64,000 nt of DNA from an uncultured Shimia sp. (GCF_947493595.1 NZ_CANLRL010000002.1:643323-707322); one strand, 5' to 3'; positions 8,056 to 16,538 are shown, numbered from the stretch's first letter. The notes: generated from the sequence alone by a model not told the origin. A program made the numbers and translations.

Positions 8056-9048
8056 TTAGGCCATCGCGTGGCGGTAGCCGGCAGAGTAGTGGCCGGTGAC
8101 GTGGTGCTCGAGCTGACGCTCGATGTCGTTGAGCAGGGAGGACGCGCCAAAGCGGAAGAGATCCGGCTGAAGCCAGCGGTCGCCCAGCTCGTCTTTCATC
8201 AGCGACAGATACACCAGCGCGTCTTTGGCTTTGGAAATGCCGCCCGCCGGTTTGTAGCCCACGCGGTAACCGGTGCGGTCATAGTAGTCGCGGATGGCGC
8301 GGATCATCACAAGGGAGACGGGCAGGGTGGCGTTTACGCTTTCCTTACCGGTGGAGGTTTTGATGAAGTCGGCGCCAGCCATCATGCACACCAAGGACGC
8401 ACGGGCGACGTTGCGCAACGTGCCCAGCTCGCCGGTGGCCAGAATGGCTTTGACGTGGGCGTCGCCACAGGCTTCGCGCATCTCTTTCATTTCGTCATAA
8501 AGCGCCTGCCAGTTGCCTTGCAGCACGTGGCGGCGGGTGATCACGATGTCGATTTCTTCTGCACCTGCTTTCACGCTTTCGCCTATCTCGGTGATGCGCA
8601 GGTGGTACGGGGACAAACCTGCTGGGAAGCCGGTGGACACAGCCGCTACAGGAATGCCTGTGCCTTTGAGTGAGGAAACAGCGGTTTCAATCATGTCGTG
8701 ATAGACACAGACTGCACCGGTGGTCAGGCCGGTCATGCCTAGTTCATCGAGAATGTCGGAGCGCACCGGCTGTTTGGCCTTGGCGCAGAGGCGCTCCACG
8801 CGGCCTTCACTGTCGTCACCTGACAGGGTGGTCAGGTCAATCAGGGAGATCGCCTTGCACAACCATGCGGCCTGATAGTCTTTCTTGACCGAGCGGCGAC
8901 CCGACAAGGTCTTAGCGCGGCGTTCAATGGCCGAGGTGTTGGCTTGCACGGTGCGAACCCAATCAAGGTCCAGCGCCATCCCAGGGTTGCGCGGTTCCAG
9001 CGCGGTGGGCAGTTGATGCCCTTCGGCGGTCATGGTGGGCGTTTGCAT
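8056..9048 (-). CDS. deoC: Deoxyribose-phosphate aldolase
   Basis: A 330-residue class I aldolase that cleaves 2-deoxyribose-5-phosphate into glyceraldehyde-3-phosphate and acetaldehyde, the final step of deoxynucleoside catabolism. The Schiff-base lysine is in FIKTSTGK, the VKAILATGELG strand matches the E. coli VKVIIETGEL region, and the GYKPAGGISKA segment carries the second active-site lysine. The N-terminal 60 residues or so precede the TIM barrel, as in the longer, eukaryote-like DeoC subtype. I start at the ATG at 9048, which has an AGGATGG ribosome site; the frame is open to 9108 but without a better start. It is the first gene of a three-gene operon with the 97-residue protein and ALDH16. 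Confidence 0.95.
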   Translation of the reverse strand: MQTPTMTAEGHQLPTALEPRNPGMALDLDWVRTVQANTSAIERRAKTLSGRRSVKKDYQAAWLCKAISLIDLTTLSGDDSEGRVERLCAKAKQPVRSDILDELGMTGLTTGAVCVYHDMIETAVSSLKGTGIPVAAVSTGFPAGLSPYHLRITEIGESVKAGAEEIDIVITRRHVLQGNWQALYDEMKEMREACGDAHVKAILATGELGTLRNVARASLVCMMAGADFIKTSTGKESVNATLPVSLVMIRAIRDYYDRTGYRVGYKPAGGISKAKDALVYLSLMKDELGDRWLQPDLFRFGASSLLNDIERQLEHHVTGHYSAGYRHAMA

Positions 9049-9159
9049 CAATCCATCCTGTTGCGGAAAACAGGGGTGAAAATGCCTCAGAAGCACTGGT
9101 CTTGGCAAGTCTCAGAACGACACTCCAGCTACTTTTTTGACCATTTAGTCAACAAAAAG

Positions 9160-9210
9160 ATGAGAATAAGTCGCAATTGCGTTGACACTTCTGCGAATGG
9201 TTCTCATATT
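9160..9210 (+). promoter_or_regulatory. Promoter of the metal transporter operon with two inverted metalloregulator-like boxes
   Basis: A sigma-70 promoter is readable: TTGACA (9182-9187), a 17-bp spacer, and CATATT (9205-9210), 28 bp before the ATG. Two copies of a 16-bp element flank or overlap it in opposite orientations: ATGAGAATAAGTCGCA at 9160-9175, and on the other strand ATGAGAACCATTCGCA at 9192-9207. Twelve of the 16 positions agree. The ATGAGAA core resembles Fur/Mur-type boxes known upstream of sit operons in alphaproteobacteria. A repressor bound here would cover the -10 element. Confidence 0.65.
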
Positions 9211-9237
9211 CAGGTGGAGCAACAGCACAGGTGATCA

Positions 9238-10200
9238 ATGCGATTCTCTCGTCGAGGTTTTATTGTGGCAACGGCTGCGGCCAGTTTGACCGGCGTAAGT
9301 CCAGCCTATGCGGGTGGAAAATTGCAGGTTGTCGCCACCACAGGCATGATTGCAGACACTGCGCGGCGCATTGGCGGCGATGCGGTTGAGGTGAAGGGCC
9401 TTATGGGGCCGGGTGTGGACCCACATGCCTATCGCCAGACCCGCACGGATATTGTGGCATTGACCAAAGCGGACCTGGTTCTGTGGCATGGCTTGTATCT
9501 TGAGGCGCAGATGGAAGACTTCTTCCACAAGCTGGAAAAGCGCGGCACCGTGGTTGCGGTAACCGATACCATGCCACGTGATGTGCTGCGCGGGCATGAC
9601 GATTATGTGGACAAGTTCGACCCGCATGTGTGGATGGATCCACGGCTTTGGGTGTTTGTGACTGAGCGTGTGCGTGACGCGCTGATCGAGAAAATGCCTG
9701 CAGCCAAGGCACAGTTTGTGGCCAACGCAGAGGCCTTCCTCGCGGAACTGTCTGACTTGAGCGACTATGCGGAGAAATCCTTGACCACGGTGCCGGAAGA
9801 GGCGCGCATTCTGCTGACCGCGCATGATGCCTTTGGCTACTTTGGGGCCGCTTATGGCTTCTCGGTTCTGGGGGTGCAGGGCATTTCCACCGAGAGCGAA
9901 GCTGGCCTCAATCGGATTAGCAGCCTGGTGGACACATTGATCGAGCGCGACATCAAAGCGGTGTTTGTGGAGAGTTCTGTGTCAGATCGCACCGTGCGGG
10001 CGCTTGTCGAGGGCGCGGCGGCCAAAGGTCATGGTGTGGCAATCGGCGGGGAGCTGTACTCGGACGCGATGGGGCCGGATGGCACCTACGAGGGCACTTA
10101 TGTTGGCATGATCGATCACAATATCACCGTGATCAGTGATGCGCTTGGCGGAGATGTGCCGGAACGCGGCATGAACGGACGCCTGTCGGCGGGATCTTGA
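9238..10200 (+). CDS. sitA: Metal ABC transporter substrate-binding protein (SitA/TroA-like)
   Basis: A 320-residue cluster A-I periplasmic binding protein that delivers Mn2+ or related divalent metals to the membrane permease. The N-terminus contains a twin-arginine-like signal (SRRGFIV) and an AYA-like cleavage site near residue 25. Candidate metal ligands are His63 (DPHAY), His130 (FDPHVW), His196 (TAHDAFGYF) and Asp276 (YSDAMG). That His-His-His-Asp set is like TroA rather than the His-His-Glu-Asp set of strict Mn binders, so zinc cannot be excluded. There is no His-rich loop of the ZnuA kind. It is the first gene of a four-gene operon, 10 bp ahead of the ATPase gene, behind a promoter with metalloregulator-like boxes. 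Confidence 0.93.
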   Translation: MRFSRRGFIVATAAASLTGVSPAYAGGKLQVVATTGMIADTARRIGGDAVEVKGLMGPGVDPHAYRQTRTDIVALTKADLVLWHGLYLEAQMEDFFHKLEKRGTVVAVTDTMPRDVLRGHDDYVDKFDPHVWMDPRLWVFVTERVRDALIEKMPAAKAQFVANAEAFLAELSDLSDYAEKSLTTVPEEARILLTAHDAFGYFGAAYGFSVLGVQGISTESEAGLNRISSLVDTLIERDIKAVFVESSVSDRTVRALVEGAAAKGHGVAIGGELYSDAMGPDGTYEGTYVGMIDHNITVISDALGGDVPERGMNGRLSAGS

Positions 10201-10210
10201 GGACAAGAAC

Positions 10211-11014
10211 ATGAGCCTAGAGTTGGCAGCAAACATGGGGGCAGCGCCCAAAGCAGAGATCCCGGCGGACAGCCCGTTGGCGATCCGCGGCATGACGGTG
10301 TCTTACGGACAGAAACCGGTGGTGTTCTCGGTGGATATGACCGTGACCGAAGGCTCAATGACAGCCATCATTGGTCCCAACGGTGCGGGCAAGTCGACCT
10401 TGTTAAAAGCCGCATTGGGCATTGTGCAGCCGCTGGCTGGGCAGGCGCTGGTCTATGGCAAGCCCTTGAAAGCTTCACGGCATCGCATTGCCTATGTGCC
10501 GCAGCGTGCCAGTGTGGACTGGGACTTCCCCACGCGGGTGATTGATGTGGTGCTGATGGGACTCTATCGCGAGTTGGGCTTGCTGCGCCGTATCCATCCG
10601 CACCACATTGAAAAGGCACGCGCCTGTTTGGAACGTGTAGGCATGACCGATTTTGCTGATCGTCAGATCGGGCAGCTCTCCGGCGGACAGCAACAACGTG
10701 TGTTCCTTGCACGGGCGTTGGCACAGGAAGCAGATTTGTATCTGCTGGATGAGCCTTTTGCCGGTGTTGATGCGGCCACCGAAAAAGCCATCATTGATGT
10801 GCTGAAATCCCTGCGCTCTGAAGGCAAAACCGTTGTCGCGGTGCATCATGATCTGACCACGGTCCGCAGCTATTTTGACCGGGTGTTCTTGATTAATACG
10901 CGCAAGATGGCGGAAGGCACGGTGGATGAAGCGTTTACGCCAGAACATCTGAACCAGACTTACGGCGGGCGGTTGGCAACAGGCCAGATCGACCAGCTGG
11001 AGCTGGCGGGCTAA
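10211..11014 (+). CDS. sitB: Metal ABC transporter ATP-binding protein (SitB-like)
   Basis: A 267-residue ABC ATPase that powers metal import. Walker A is GPNGAGKST (residues about 56-64), the Q-loop is in YVPQRASVDWDFP, the ABC signature is LSGGQQQRV followed by FLARAL, Walker B is YLLDEPF, and the switch histidine is in VAVHHDL. The WDFP segment after the Q-loop is typical of the Mn/Zn importer subfamily. The gene is tightly packed, 10 bp after sitA and 3 bp before the first permease gene, so the four genes are probably one transcript. The soluble protein binds the cytoplasmic face of the SitC/SitD heterodimer. Confidence 0.93.
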   Translation: MSLELAANMGAAPKAEIPADSPLAIRGMTVSYGQKPVVFSVDMTVTEGSMTAIIGPNGAGKSTLLKAALGIVQPLAGQALVYGKPLKASRHRIAYVPQRASVDWDFPTRVIDVVLMGLYRELGLLRRIHPHHIEKARACLERVGMTDFADRQIGQLSGGQQQRVFLARALAQEADLYLLDEPFAGVDAATEKAIIDVLKSLRSEGKTVVAVHHDLTTVRSYFDRVFLINTRKMAEGTVDEAFTPEHLNQTYGGRLATGQIDQLELAG

Positions 11015-11017
11015 CCT

Positions 11018-12223
11018 ATGTTTTGGAATGCGTTGACTTTGCAGCTTGGCTACAACGCCACGCTGGTGACTATTGGTGCGACCTTGCTTGGCATTGCGGC
11101 AGGTGTGACCGGGACTTTTCTCTATTTACGCAAGCGTGCATTGGTCAGTGATGCGATCAGTCACGCGACCCTGCCAGGTGTGGGGATTGCCTTTATGCTG
11201 ATGGTGCTGCTTGGTGGTGACGGGCGCGCCTTGCCAGGTTTGCTTTTGGGGGCGGCGGTATCGTCCTGGATTGGCTTGTTGTGTGTGAGTTGGCTCACAC
11301 GGTTTACACGGCTGTCCGAGGACGCGGCGATTGGCGCTGTTTTGTCGGTATTCTTTGGCTTTGGCATTGTGTTGCTGACGGTGATTCAAACCATGGGCGC
11401 GGGACGTGCGGCCGGTTTGGAAGGCTTTCTGTTGGGCTCCACGGCAGGCATGTTGTTCAACGATGCTTTGGTTATTGCGGGCGGGGGTGCGTTGACGCTC
11501 TTGGCGGTTGTGATCTTACGCCGGCCAATGACGCTATTGGCGTTTGATCCGGAATATGCGGCGTCGCGAGGTGTCAATGTCGGGCGCATGGACCTTGCGA
11601 TTATGGCGCTGGCGCTGGCGGTCACGGTGATTGGGCTCAAGGTTGTGGGGCTGATCCTGATTGTCGCCATGCTGATCATTCCGCCGGTTACAGCCCGGTT
11701 CTGGACCGAGCGTACAGACCATATGATTCTGATTTCAGGGCTTTGTGGCGGATTGGCAGCCTGGATTGGCGCAGCGATGTCTGCCGTGGCGCCTGCCATG
11801 CCAACGGGACCTATCATTGTTTTGTCGAGCTTTGCGCTGTTTGTATTGTCGCTATTGCTGGCGCCCAATCGGGGTGTGTTGGCGGTCTACCTGAGGCACG
11901 TACGGTTTCAGCGGCGGGTGCATATGCGCCAAGGGCTGCTGGCTTTGGCGCAGGGGCAACCGATTTATGAGGGCTTTACCTTGCGTCTTTTGCAACGGGC
12001 GGGATTGGCGCAGGCCGACGGCGTTGCCACCGACGCGGGGCGGGCACGGGCAGCAAAAGCTTTGCGGGACGAAAAACGCTGGGAGCTGGTGCGGGCGGAC
12101 CAGGCCTTTGAGAGTGCCGCAGCGCTCTATGACGGGCTGCGCGACATTGAGACTGTGCTGACCGGAGACCAAATTTCGGAAATAGATCAACGCATTGGTG
12201 GGCCACAGGGGGTGACGTCATGA
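11018..12223 (+). CDS. sitC: Metal ABC transporter permease with C-terminal cytoplasmic extension (SitC-like)
   Basis: A 401-residue permease of the ABC-3 family. Residues about 1-290 carry eight or nine hydrophobic segments, including the conserved ISHATLPGVG motif near residue 47 and the VGLILIVAMLIIPP segment. The final 110 residues or so are soluble and absent from ordinary members of about 280 residues. They read as a basic linker followed by a helical region (FTLRLLQRAGLA, then TDAGRARAAKALRDEKRWEL) that resembles the winged-helix end and dimerisation start of DtxR/MntR-type regulators. The extension may let the permease sense or bind metal, but that is inference. The gene overlaps the next permease gene by 4 bp. 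Confidence 0.9.
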   Translation: MFWNALTLQLGYNATLVTIGATLLGIAAGVTGTFLYLRKRALVSDAISHATLPGVGIAFMLMVLLGGDGRALPGLLLGAAVSSWIGLLCVSWLTRFTRLSEDAAIGAVLSVFFGFGIVLLTVIQTMGAGRAAGLEGFLLGSTAGMLFNDALVIAGGGALTLLAVVILRRPMTLLAFDPEYAASRGVNVGRMDLAIMALALAVTVIGLKVVGLILIVAMLIIPPVTARFWTERTDHMILISGLCGGLAAWIGAAMSAVAPAMPTGPIIVLSSFALFVLSLLLAPNRGVLAVYLRHVRFQRRVHMRQGLLALAQGQPIYEGFTLRLLQRAGLAQADGVATDAGRARAAKALRDEKRWELVRADQAFESAAALYDGLRDIETVLTGDQISEIDQRIGGPQGVTS

Positions 12224-13146
12224 GTGGTGAAGAGTTTGTGCCGCTGTCATTGACGCCGATGCTGATTGGCGTGTTGGCCGCCGTGGCTTGTGCTTTGCCG
12301 GGCAACTTTCTGGTGTTGCGCAAGCAGGCGCTGATTGGGGATGCGATTTCCCATGTGGTGCTGCCGGGCATCGTGGTGGCGTTTTTGATTACTGGCGTGG
12401 TGGCTGCTGCGCCAATGATGTTGGGCGCAGCTGGGGCCGCGTTGGTTTCCGTGGTGATGATCGAAGCCATTCGACGGCTGGGCAATATCGAGCCGGGTGC
12501 GGCGATGGGCTTGACGTTCACCACGTTGTTTGCAGCAGGTGTTTTGCTTTTGGAACAAAGTGATACGTCTTCGGTGCATCTGGACGTGGAGCACGCGCTT
12601 TATGGCAATCTGGAAAGCCTAATCTGGTTGGATGCGATTGGCTGGTCAAGCTTGCTTGACCCAGTAGCCTTGGCGGGATTGCCGCCGGAATTGGGGCGTG
12701 TGGTTGTGGCGTTGCTCGGTGTCTGCGTTTTCTTGTGGCTATTCTGGCGGCCTTTAGTGCTGTCGACGTTTGACGAGAGCTTTGCACAAGCCATGGGTAT
12801 CGCGACCAATCGTTTGGGTGTGGCGCTGGTGATGGTGGCAGCTTTGGCGGCGGTGGCGGCGTTTGATGCGGTGGGGTCGATCATCGTGATTGCGATGTTT
12901 ATCTGTCCACCAGCAGCGGCCCGTTTGATGACCAATCGTTTGGAACGTCAAGTTGCCTGGAGCGTTGTTTTTGCAGTGCTTTCTGCGGTTTTAGGCTATG
13001 TGATCGCGGGGTACGGGCCACTGTGGCTGGGCTTTGACAATGCGGTCAGCGCAGCGGGGATGATCGCGACGGTATCCGGCATTATCCTTGCATTGGCCGC
13101 GTGTTTTGCACCCCACCGACATCGCAGCGGGGCGCCTGCGGTTTAG
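12220..13146 (+). CDS. sitD: Metal ABC transporter permease (SitD-like)
   Basis: A 308-residue integral membrane protein of the ABC-3 permease family, the partner of the preceding permease. It contains about eight hydrophobic helices, the ISHVVLPGI motif (residues about 44-52) and the conserved GSIIVIAMFICPPAAARL segment. It lacks the long cytoplasmic tail of its neighbour. A second permease gene in the order binding protein - ATPase - permease - permease is the mark of Sit/Mnt/Tro-type manganese-iron importers, as distinct from single-permease Znu systems. It begins within the end of sitC (ATGA-type overlap), and its stop codon overlaps the convergent SulP gene by 4 bp, leaving no room for an intergenic terminator. 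Confidence 0.92.
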   Translation: MSGEEFVPLSLTPMLIGVLAAVACALPGNFLVLRKQALIGDAISHVVLPGIVVAFLITGVVAAAPMMLGAAGAALVSVVMIEAIRRLGNIEPGAAMGLTFTTLFAAGVLLLEQSDTSSVHLDVEHALYGNLESLIWLDAIGWSSLLDPVALAGLPPELGRVVVALLGVCVFLWLFWRPLVLSTFDESFAQAMGIATNRLGVALVMVAALAAVAAFDAVGSIIVIAMFICPPAAARLMTNRLERQVAWSVVFAVLSAVLGYVIAGYGPLWLGFDNAVSAAGMIATVSGIILALAACFAPHRHRSGAPAV

Positions 13147-14876
13147 GCCGCTTGTTGGGTGTTGTCCCCGGCGAGGCGGGTCCAGGCGTCGTATTGCGCG
13201 AGGAAGACCTCGCCGCTGAGGTCATCGAGGAAGTGGCTGCGCTTGAGGCGGTCCATGACGGGGCCTTTGACCTCTGAGAAATGCAGGCGGATGTTGAGCT
13301 CTTTGAGGCGGGAGTTGATCGCCTCCAGACTTTCCAACGCGCTCATGTCGATTTCGTTCACAGCCGAGGCCATGAGCACCACATCGGTGATCGGTTGGTC
13401 ACAGACCACGCGGTCATAGACGTAGTCTTCCAAGAAGCGTGCGTTGGCGAAATACAGGCTTTCATCAATGCGTAACGTGACCAGATGTGGCGCGGTTTTA
13501 ACCTTATGGCGCAGGATGTTACGGAAGTGCTGTGTTCCGGGCACAAGGCCGACCTCTGCCACATGCGGACGGCTGGTTTTGTAAAGATGCAGCGCGATGG
13601 AGAGGATCACACCGGCGCTGACACCGACTTCAACACCAAGTCCCAATGTGAGCGCAATTGTGGTGGCAACGGCGGCAAAATCAACGCGAGAGTAGCCCCA
13701 GGCATGGCGCAGTATGGAGAGGTCCACGAGGCTGAGCACGGCGACGATGATGGTGGCGGCGAGGGTGGCTTTGGGTAGGAAGAATAGCAGGGGCGTGAGG
13801 AAGAGCGCAGCGCCCGCGATGCCAACGGCGGTGAAGGCCCCGGCGGCGGGAGTTTGTGCGCCTGCGTCGAAGTTCACAACAGAGCGGGCGAAGCCGCCAG
13901 TGACCGGGTAACCACCTGAAATCGCTGAGGCAATGTTGGAGGTGCCGAGGCCGATGAGCTCTTGATCAGGGTCGATGCGCTGGCGGCGTTTGGCGGCCAA
14001 GGTTTGCGCAACGGAGACGCTTTCAACGAAGCCGATGATGGAGATCAGCAGTGCGGCCAAGAAGAGTTGGGACCACAGGTCCGGGGAGAAACTGGGGGCG
14101 GAAAGTGGCGGCAGGCCGGTTGGAACGGTGCCGACAATTGCCACGCCTTTCCCTGCAAGGTCAAAGGCATAGACGGACAACGTGGTCGCGGCGACGGCGG
14201 CGACGGGGCCGGCTTTGGTGAGCACGTCCGCGAGGCGAGGACCGACGCCGGTTTTGAGCAGGAGCGGTTTGAGGCCTTTGCGGGTCCAGAACAGGAAGGC
14301 CAAAGCGGTTGCGCCGAGGGCCAACGTGTAGAGGTTGGTTTCTGGCAAATGGGTCACCAGTGAGGTGAGCAATTCGGGCAAGGTGTGGCCGTGGGCTGTG
14401 ACGCCGAGGATGTGTTTCAACTGGCTTGTGGCGATCAGGATTCCGGAGGCGGTGATGAAGCCTGCGATCACCGGATGGGACAGGAAATTGGCAAGGAAAC
14501 CAAGGCGTAAGAGGCCCATGAGGGTGAGCATGACGCCGGACATGAAGGCCAATGTAATCGCCGCAATCAGGTACTCTGTTGTGCCTTGTAAAGCGAGGTT
14601 TCCGAGGGCGGCGGCGGTCATCAGGGAGACCACGGCGACCGGGCCGACGGCGAGCACACGGGAGGTGCCGAAGATGGCGTAGGCGACCAAGGGTAAGATG
14701 GAGGCGTAGAGACCCACTTCGGGCGGGAGACCGGCAAGCAGGGCGTAGGCCAGGGACTGTGGAATCAGCATGATGGTCACGATCACGGCGGCCATGAGAT
14801 CGGCGCCAAGTATCTGACGGTCATAGGTTTTTGCCCATTGAAGGATGGGGAAGTAACGCTTGAGCTGCTGTGGCAT
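13143..14876 (-). CDS. SulP family inorganic anion transporter with STAS domain
   Basis: A 577-residue SulP/SLC26-type transporter for sulfate, bicarbonate or a similar anion. Residues about 10-420 contain ten or more hydrophobic helices, with the N-terminal AAVIVTIMLIPQSLAYALLAG segment (split around its proline) and the GYPVTGGFARSVVN motif that are diagnostic of the family. The C-terminal 130 residues or so are a cytoplasmic STAS domain (LRIDESLYFANARFLED, then LMASAVNEIDMSALESLE). I begin at the ATG at 14876, which has a GAGG ribosome site; a TTG 42 bases upstream is possible but weaker. The gene is transcribed alone and converges on sitD. An ATTC-N8-GAAT palindrome lies 36-50 bp upstream of the start. 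The transported anion cannot be read from the sequence. Confidence 0.93.
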   Translation of the reverse strand: MPQQLKRYFPILQWAKTYDRQILGADLMAAVIVTIMLIPQSLAYALLAGLPPEVGLYASILPLVAYAIFGTSRVLAVGPVAVVSLMTAAALGNLALQGTTEYLIAAITLAFMSGVMLTLMGLLRLGFLANFLSHPVIAGFITASGILIATSQLKHILGVTAHGHTLPELLTSLVTHLPETNLYTLALGATALAFLFWTRKGLKPLLLKTGVGPRLADVLTKAGPVAAVAATTLSVYAFDLAGKGVAIVGTVPTGLPPLSAPSFSPDLWSQLFLAALLISIIGFVESVSVAQTLAAKRRQRIDPDQELIGLGTSNIASAISGGYPVTGGFARSVVNFDAGAQTPAAGAFTAVGIAGAALFLTPLLFFLPKATLAATIIVAVLSLVDLSILRHAWGYSRVDFAAVATTIALTLGLGVEVGVSAGVILSIALHLYKTSRPHVAEVGLVPGTQHFRNILRHKVKTAPHLVTLRIDESLYFANARFLEDYVYDRVVCDQPITDVVLMASAVNEIDMSALESLEAINSRLKELNIRLHFSEVKGPVMDRLKRSHFLDDLSGEVFLAQYDAWTRLAGDNTQQAA

Positions 14877-14910
14877 TGGGGCCTCATGAGAGTCGCGGTT
14901 GCGCTCTATA

Positions 14911-14928
14911 TATTCCAAAAATGGAATA
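14911..14928. promoter_or_regulatory. ATTC-N8-GAAT palindrome upstream of the SulP gene
   Basis: TATTCCA-AAAA-TGGAATA is an 18-bp perfect inverted repeat. It matches the ATTC-N8-GAAT pattern reported for sulfide- and persulfide-sensing ArsR-type repressors (BigR/SqrR). It lies 36 bp or more before the SulP start, where a repressor site would be expected. The regulator gene is not in the window. Confidence 0.5.
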
Positions 14929-15126
14929 AGAAAACCCTTACAGGAAAACTTGTCGGAAAATAGCGGCTCGGCTCAAAGGTTAACGCAGTCAAATCGAACA
15001 AATGGCGCGTCGGTATTGCGTCGGTATCGCGACTGTTTTGCGGAGGTGCAAAAAGTGACGCTCACGTCAGGTTAACGGCCTGTCGTGCGTGCGGCCCGGA
15101 GCGATGTGCCCCGAGCCGCAGAGGTT

Positions 15127-16479
15127 TTAGGCGGCCGCGAAGCCGGTGTCCAAAGCGGAGAGAATGGTGTTCACCTCGTCCTCGGAGATGGTCAGCGGCG
15201 GGGACATCAGGATGTTGTGTGCGCCCAGACGCACCATGGAGCCGGCCTGATAGGTGGCCTCGTGGATCTTTTTCATGGTGGCCATGTCCATCGGAGTTTT
15301 GGCGGTGGCGTCAGAGACCAGCTCGATGCCCGTCATGAGGCCGTGGCCGCCACGCACGTCGCCGATGATGTCGTATTTGTTCGCCAGTTTTTTCACACCT
15401 TCGAACAGCTGTGTGCCACGGAAGGCGGCGTTGGTTTTGACATCCAAACGGGTGGTCTCCGCCAAAGTGGCGATCACGGCGGCGGAGCCAACCGGATGGG
15501 CGGAGTAGGTGTAGCCGTGGAAGATGCCGGCTTCGCCGGTTTGGTCGTTTTCAAACACGTCGGCCACTTTGTCGCCGACCATGCAGGCACCAACTGGGAA
15601 GTAGCCGGAGGTGATGCCTTTGGCGGTGGTCATCATGTCAGGCTGCACACCCCAGTGCCGTGCACCGGACCAGTCGCCGGTGCGGCCAAAGCCGGTGATG
15701 ACTTCGTCAGAAATCATCAGGATGCCGTGGCGGTCGCAGATCTCGCGCATCAGCTTCATGAAAGAGGCGTCCGGCACAATCACACCACCCGCGCCCTGGA
15801 TAGGCTCCATGATGAAGGCGGCGATGGTTTTTGGGTCCTGGAACGCGATCTCGTCTTCAAAAGCGGCGGCGATGTTTTGCGCCAGCTGGGCCGGATCGGT
15901 CTCGTTGAACGGGTTGCGGTAGGGGTAAGGCGACGGCAGGTGGAAGCAACCGGGCAGCAGCGGTTCGTAGTTGATGCGGAAACGGTTGTTGCCATTCACG
16001 GACGCGCCGCCAAAGTGGGTGCCGTGGTAGCCTTTTTTAAGGCTGATGAATTTGGTGCGGGTCGGCTCGCCGCGCAGGCGGTGGTACTGGCGGGAGAGAC
16101 GCAGGGCTGTTTCTACGGAATCAGAGCCGCCCGACGTGAAGAATACGCGGGACATGCCGTCCTCAGCGAAAAACTCGCGTACGGCATAAGAGGCTTCAAT
16201 GGCCGGTGGGTTCGAGGTGCCAGCAAAGGCAGAGTAGTACGGCAGATCGTAGAGCTGTTTGGCGATGGCCTCTTTCACCACGTCGTTGGAATAGCCGAGG
16301 TTGACGCACCACAGGCCGCCCACGGCGTCCACGGTGGAGTGGCCGTCGATGTCGGTGATGTTCACACCTTCGGCACCCTTGATGATCTTGGGCGGGGTGC
16401 TGTGGCTGTCCGCGGGTGCGCCCATCGGATGCCAAAGATGGCGGGCGTTGTTTTCCGTCAGGAAGTTGTCGTCTTTCAT
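15127..16479 (-). CDS. Class III PLP-dependent aminotransferase
   Basis: A 450-residue fold-type I, class III transaminase of the omega-amino acid/amine:pyruvate group. The PLP Schiff-base lysine is Lys287 in TTAKGITSGYFPVGA. The cofactor-binding FTSGGSDSVETALRL segment lies near residue 115, and the catalytic-site Asp is in LMISDEVITGFGRTG. The N-terminal LWHPMG motif is usual for enzymes that use taurine, beta-alanine, putrescine or similar amines with pyruvate as acceptor; which of these is the substrate is not decided by sequence. The gene stands alone and is divergent from mutL. A 14-bp palindrome identical to one upstream of the aldehyde dehydrogenase at 0.9-2.3 kb lies 46-59 bp before its start, so the two enzymes may act in one amine-to-acid pathway (inference). 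Confidence 0.93.
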   Translation of the reverse strand: MKDDNFLTENNARHLWHPMGAPADSHSTPPKIIKGAEGVNITDIDGHSTVDAVGGLWCVNLGYSNDVVKEAIAKQLYDLPYYSAFAGTSNPPAIEASYAVREFFAEDGMSRVFFTSGGSDSVETALRLSRQYHRLRGEPTRTKFISLKKGYHGTHFGGASVNGNNRFRINYEPLLPGCFHLPSPYPYRNPFNETDPAQLAQNIAAAFEDEIAFQDPKTIAAFIMEPIQGAGGVIVPDASFMKLMREICDRHGILMISDEVITGFGRTGDWSGARHWGVQPDMMTTAKGITSGYFPVGACMVGDKVADVFENDQTGEAGIFHGYTYSAHPVGSAAVIATLAETTRLDVKTNAAFRGTQLFEGVKKLANKYDIIGDVRGGHGLMTGIELVSDATAKTPMDMATMKKIHEATYQAGSMVRLGAHNILMSPPLTISEDEVNTILSALDTGFAAA

Positions 16480-16524
16480 GGCTGTGCTCCCTTGGGTGCA
16501 GGGGTGATTCCTGCGTGTTTTTGA

Positions 16525-16538
16525 AATTTGATCAAATT
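16525..16538. promoter_or_regulatory. Palindromic candidate operator upstream of aminotransferase
   Basis: AATTTGATCAAATT is a perfect 14-bp palindrome, identical to the core of the site at 2424-2439. It sits in the aminotransferase/mutL divergent gap, centred 53 bp from the aminotransferase start. Confidence 0.6.

Noticed and set aside
15085..16524. 479-codon plus-strand frame opposite the aminotransferase
   Set aside because: The minus strand carries an unmistakable class III aminotransferase; the opposite frame is His/Gly-rich with no motifs.
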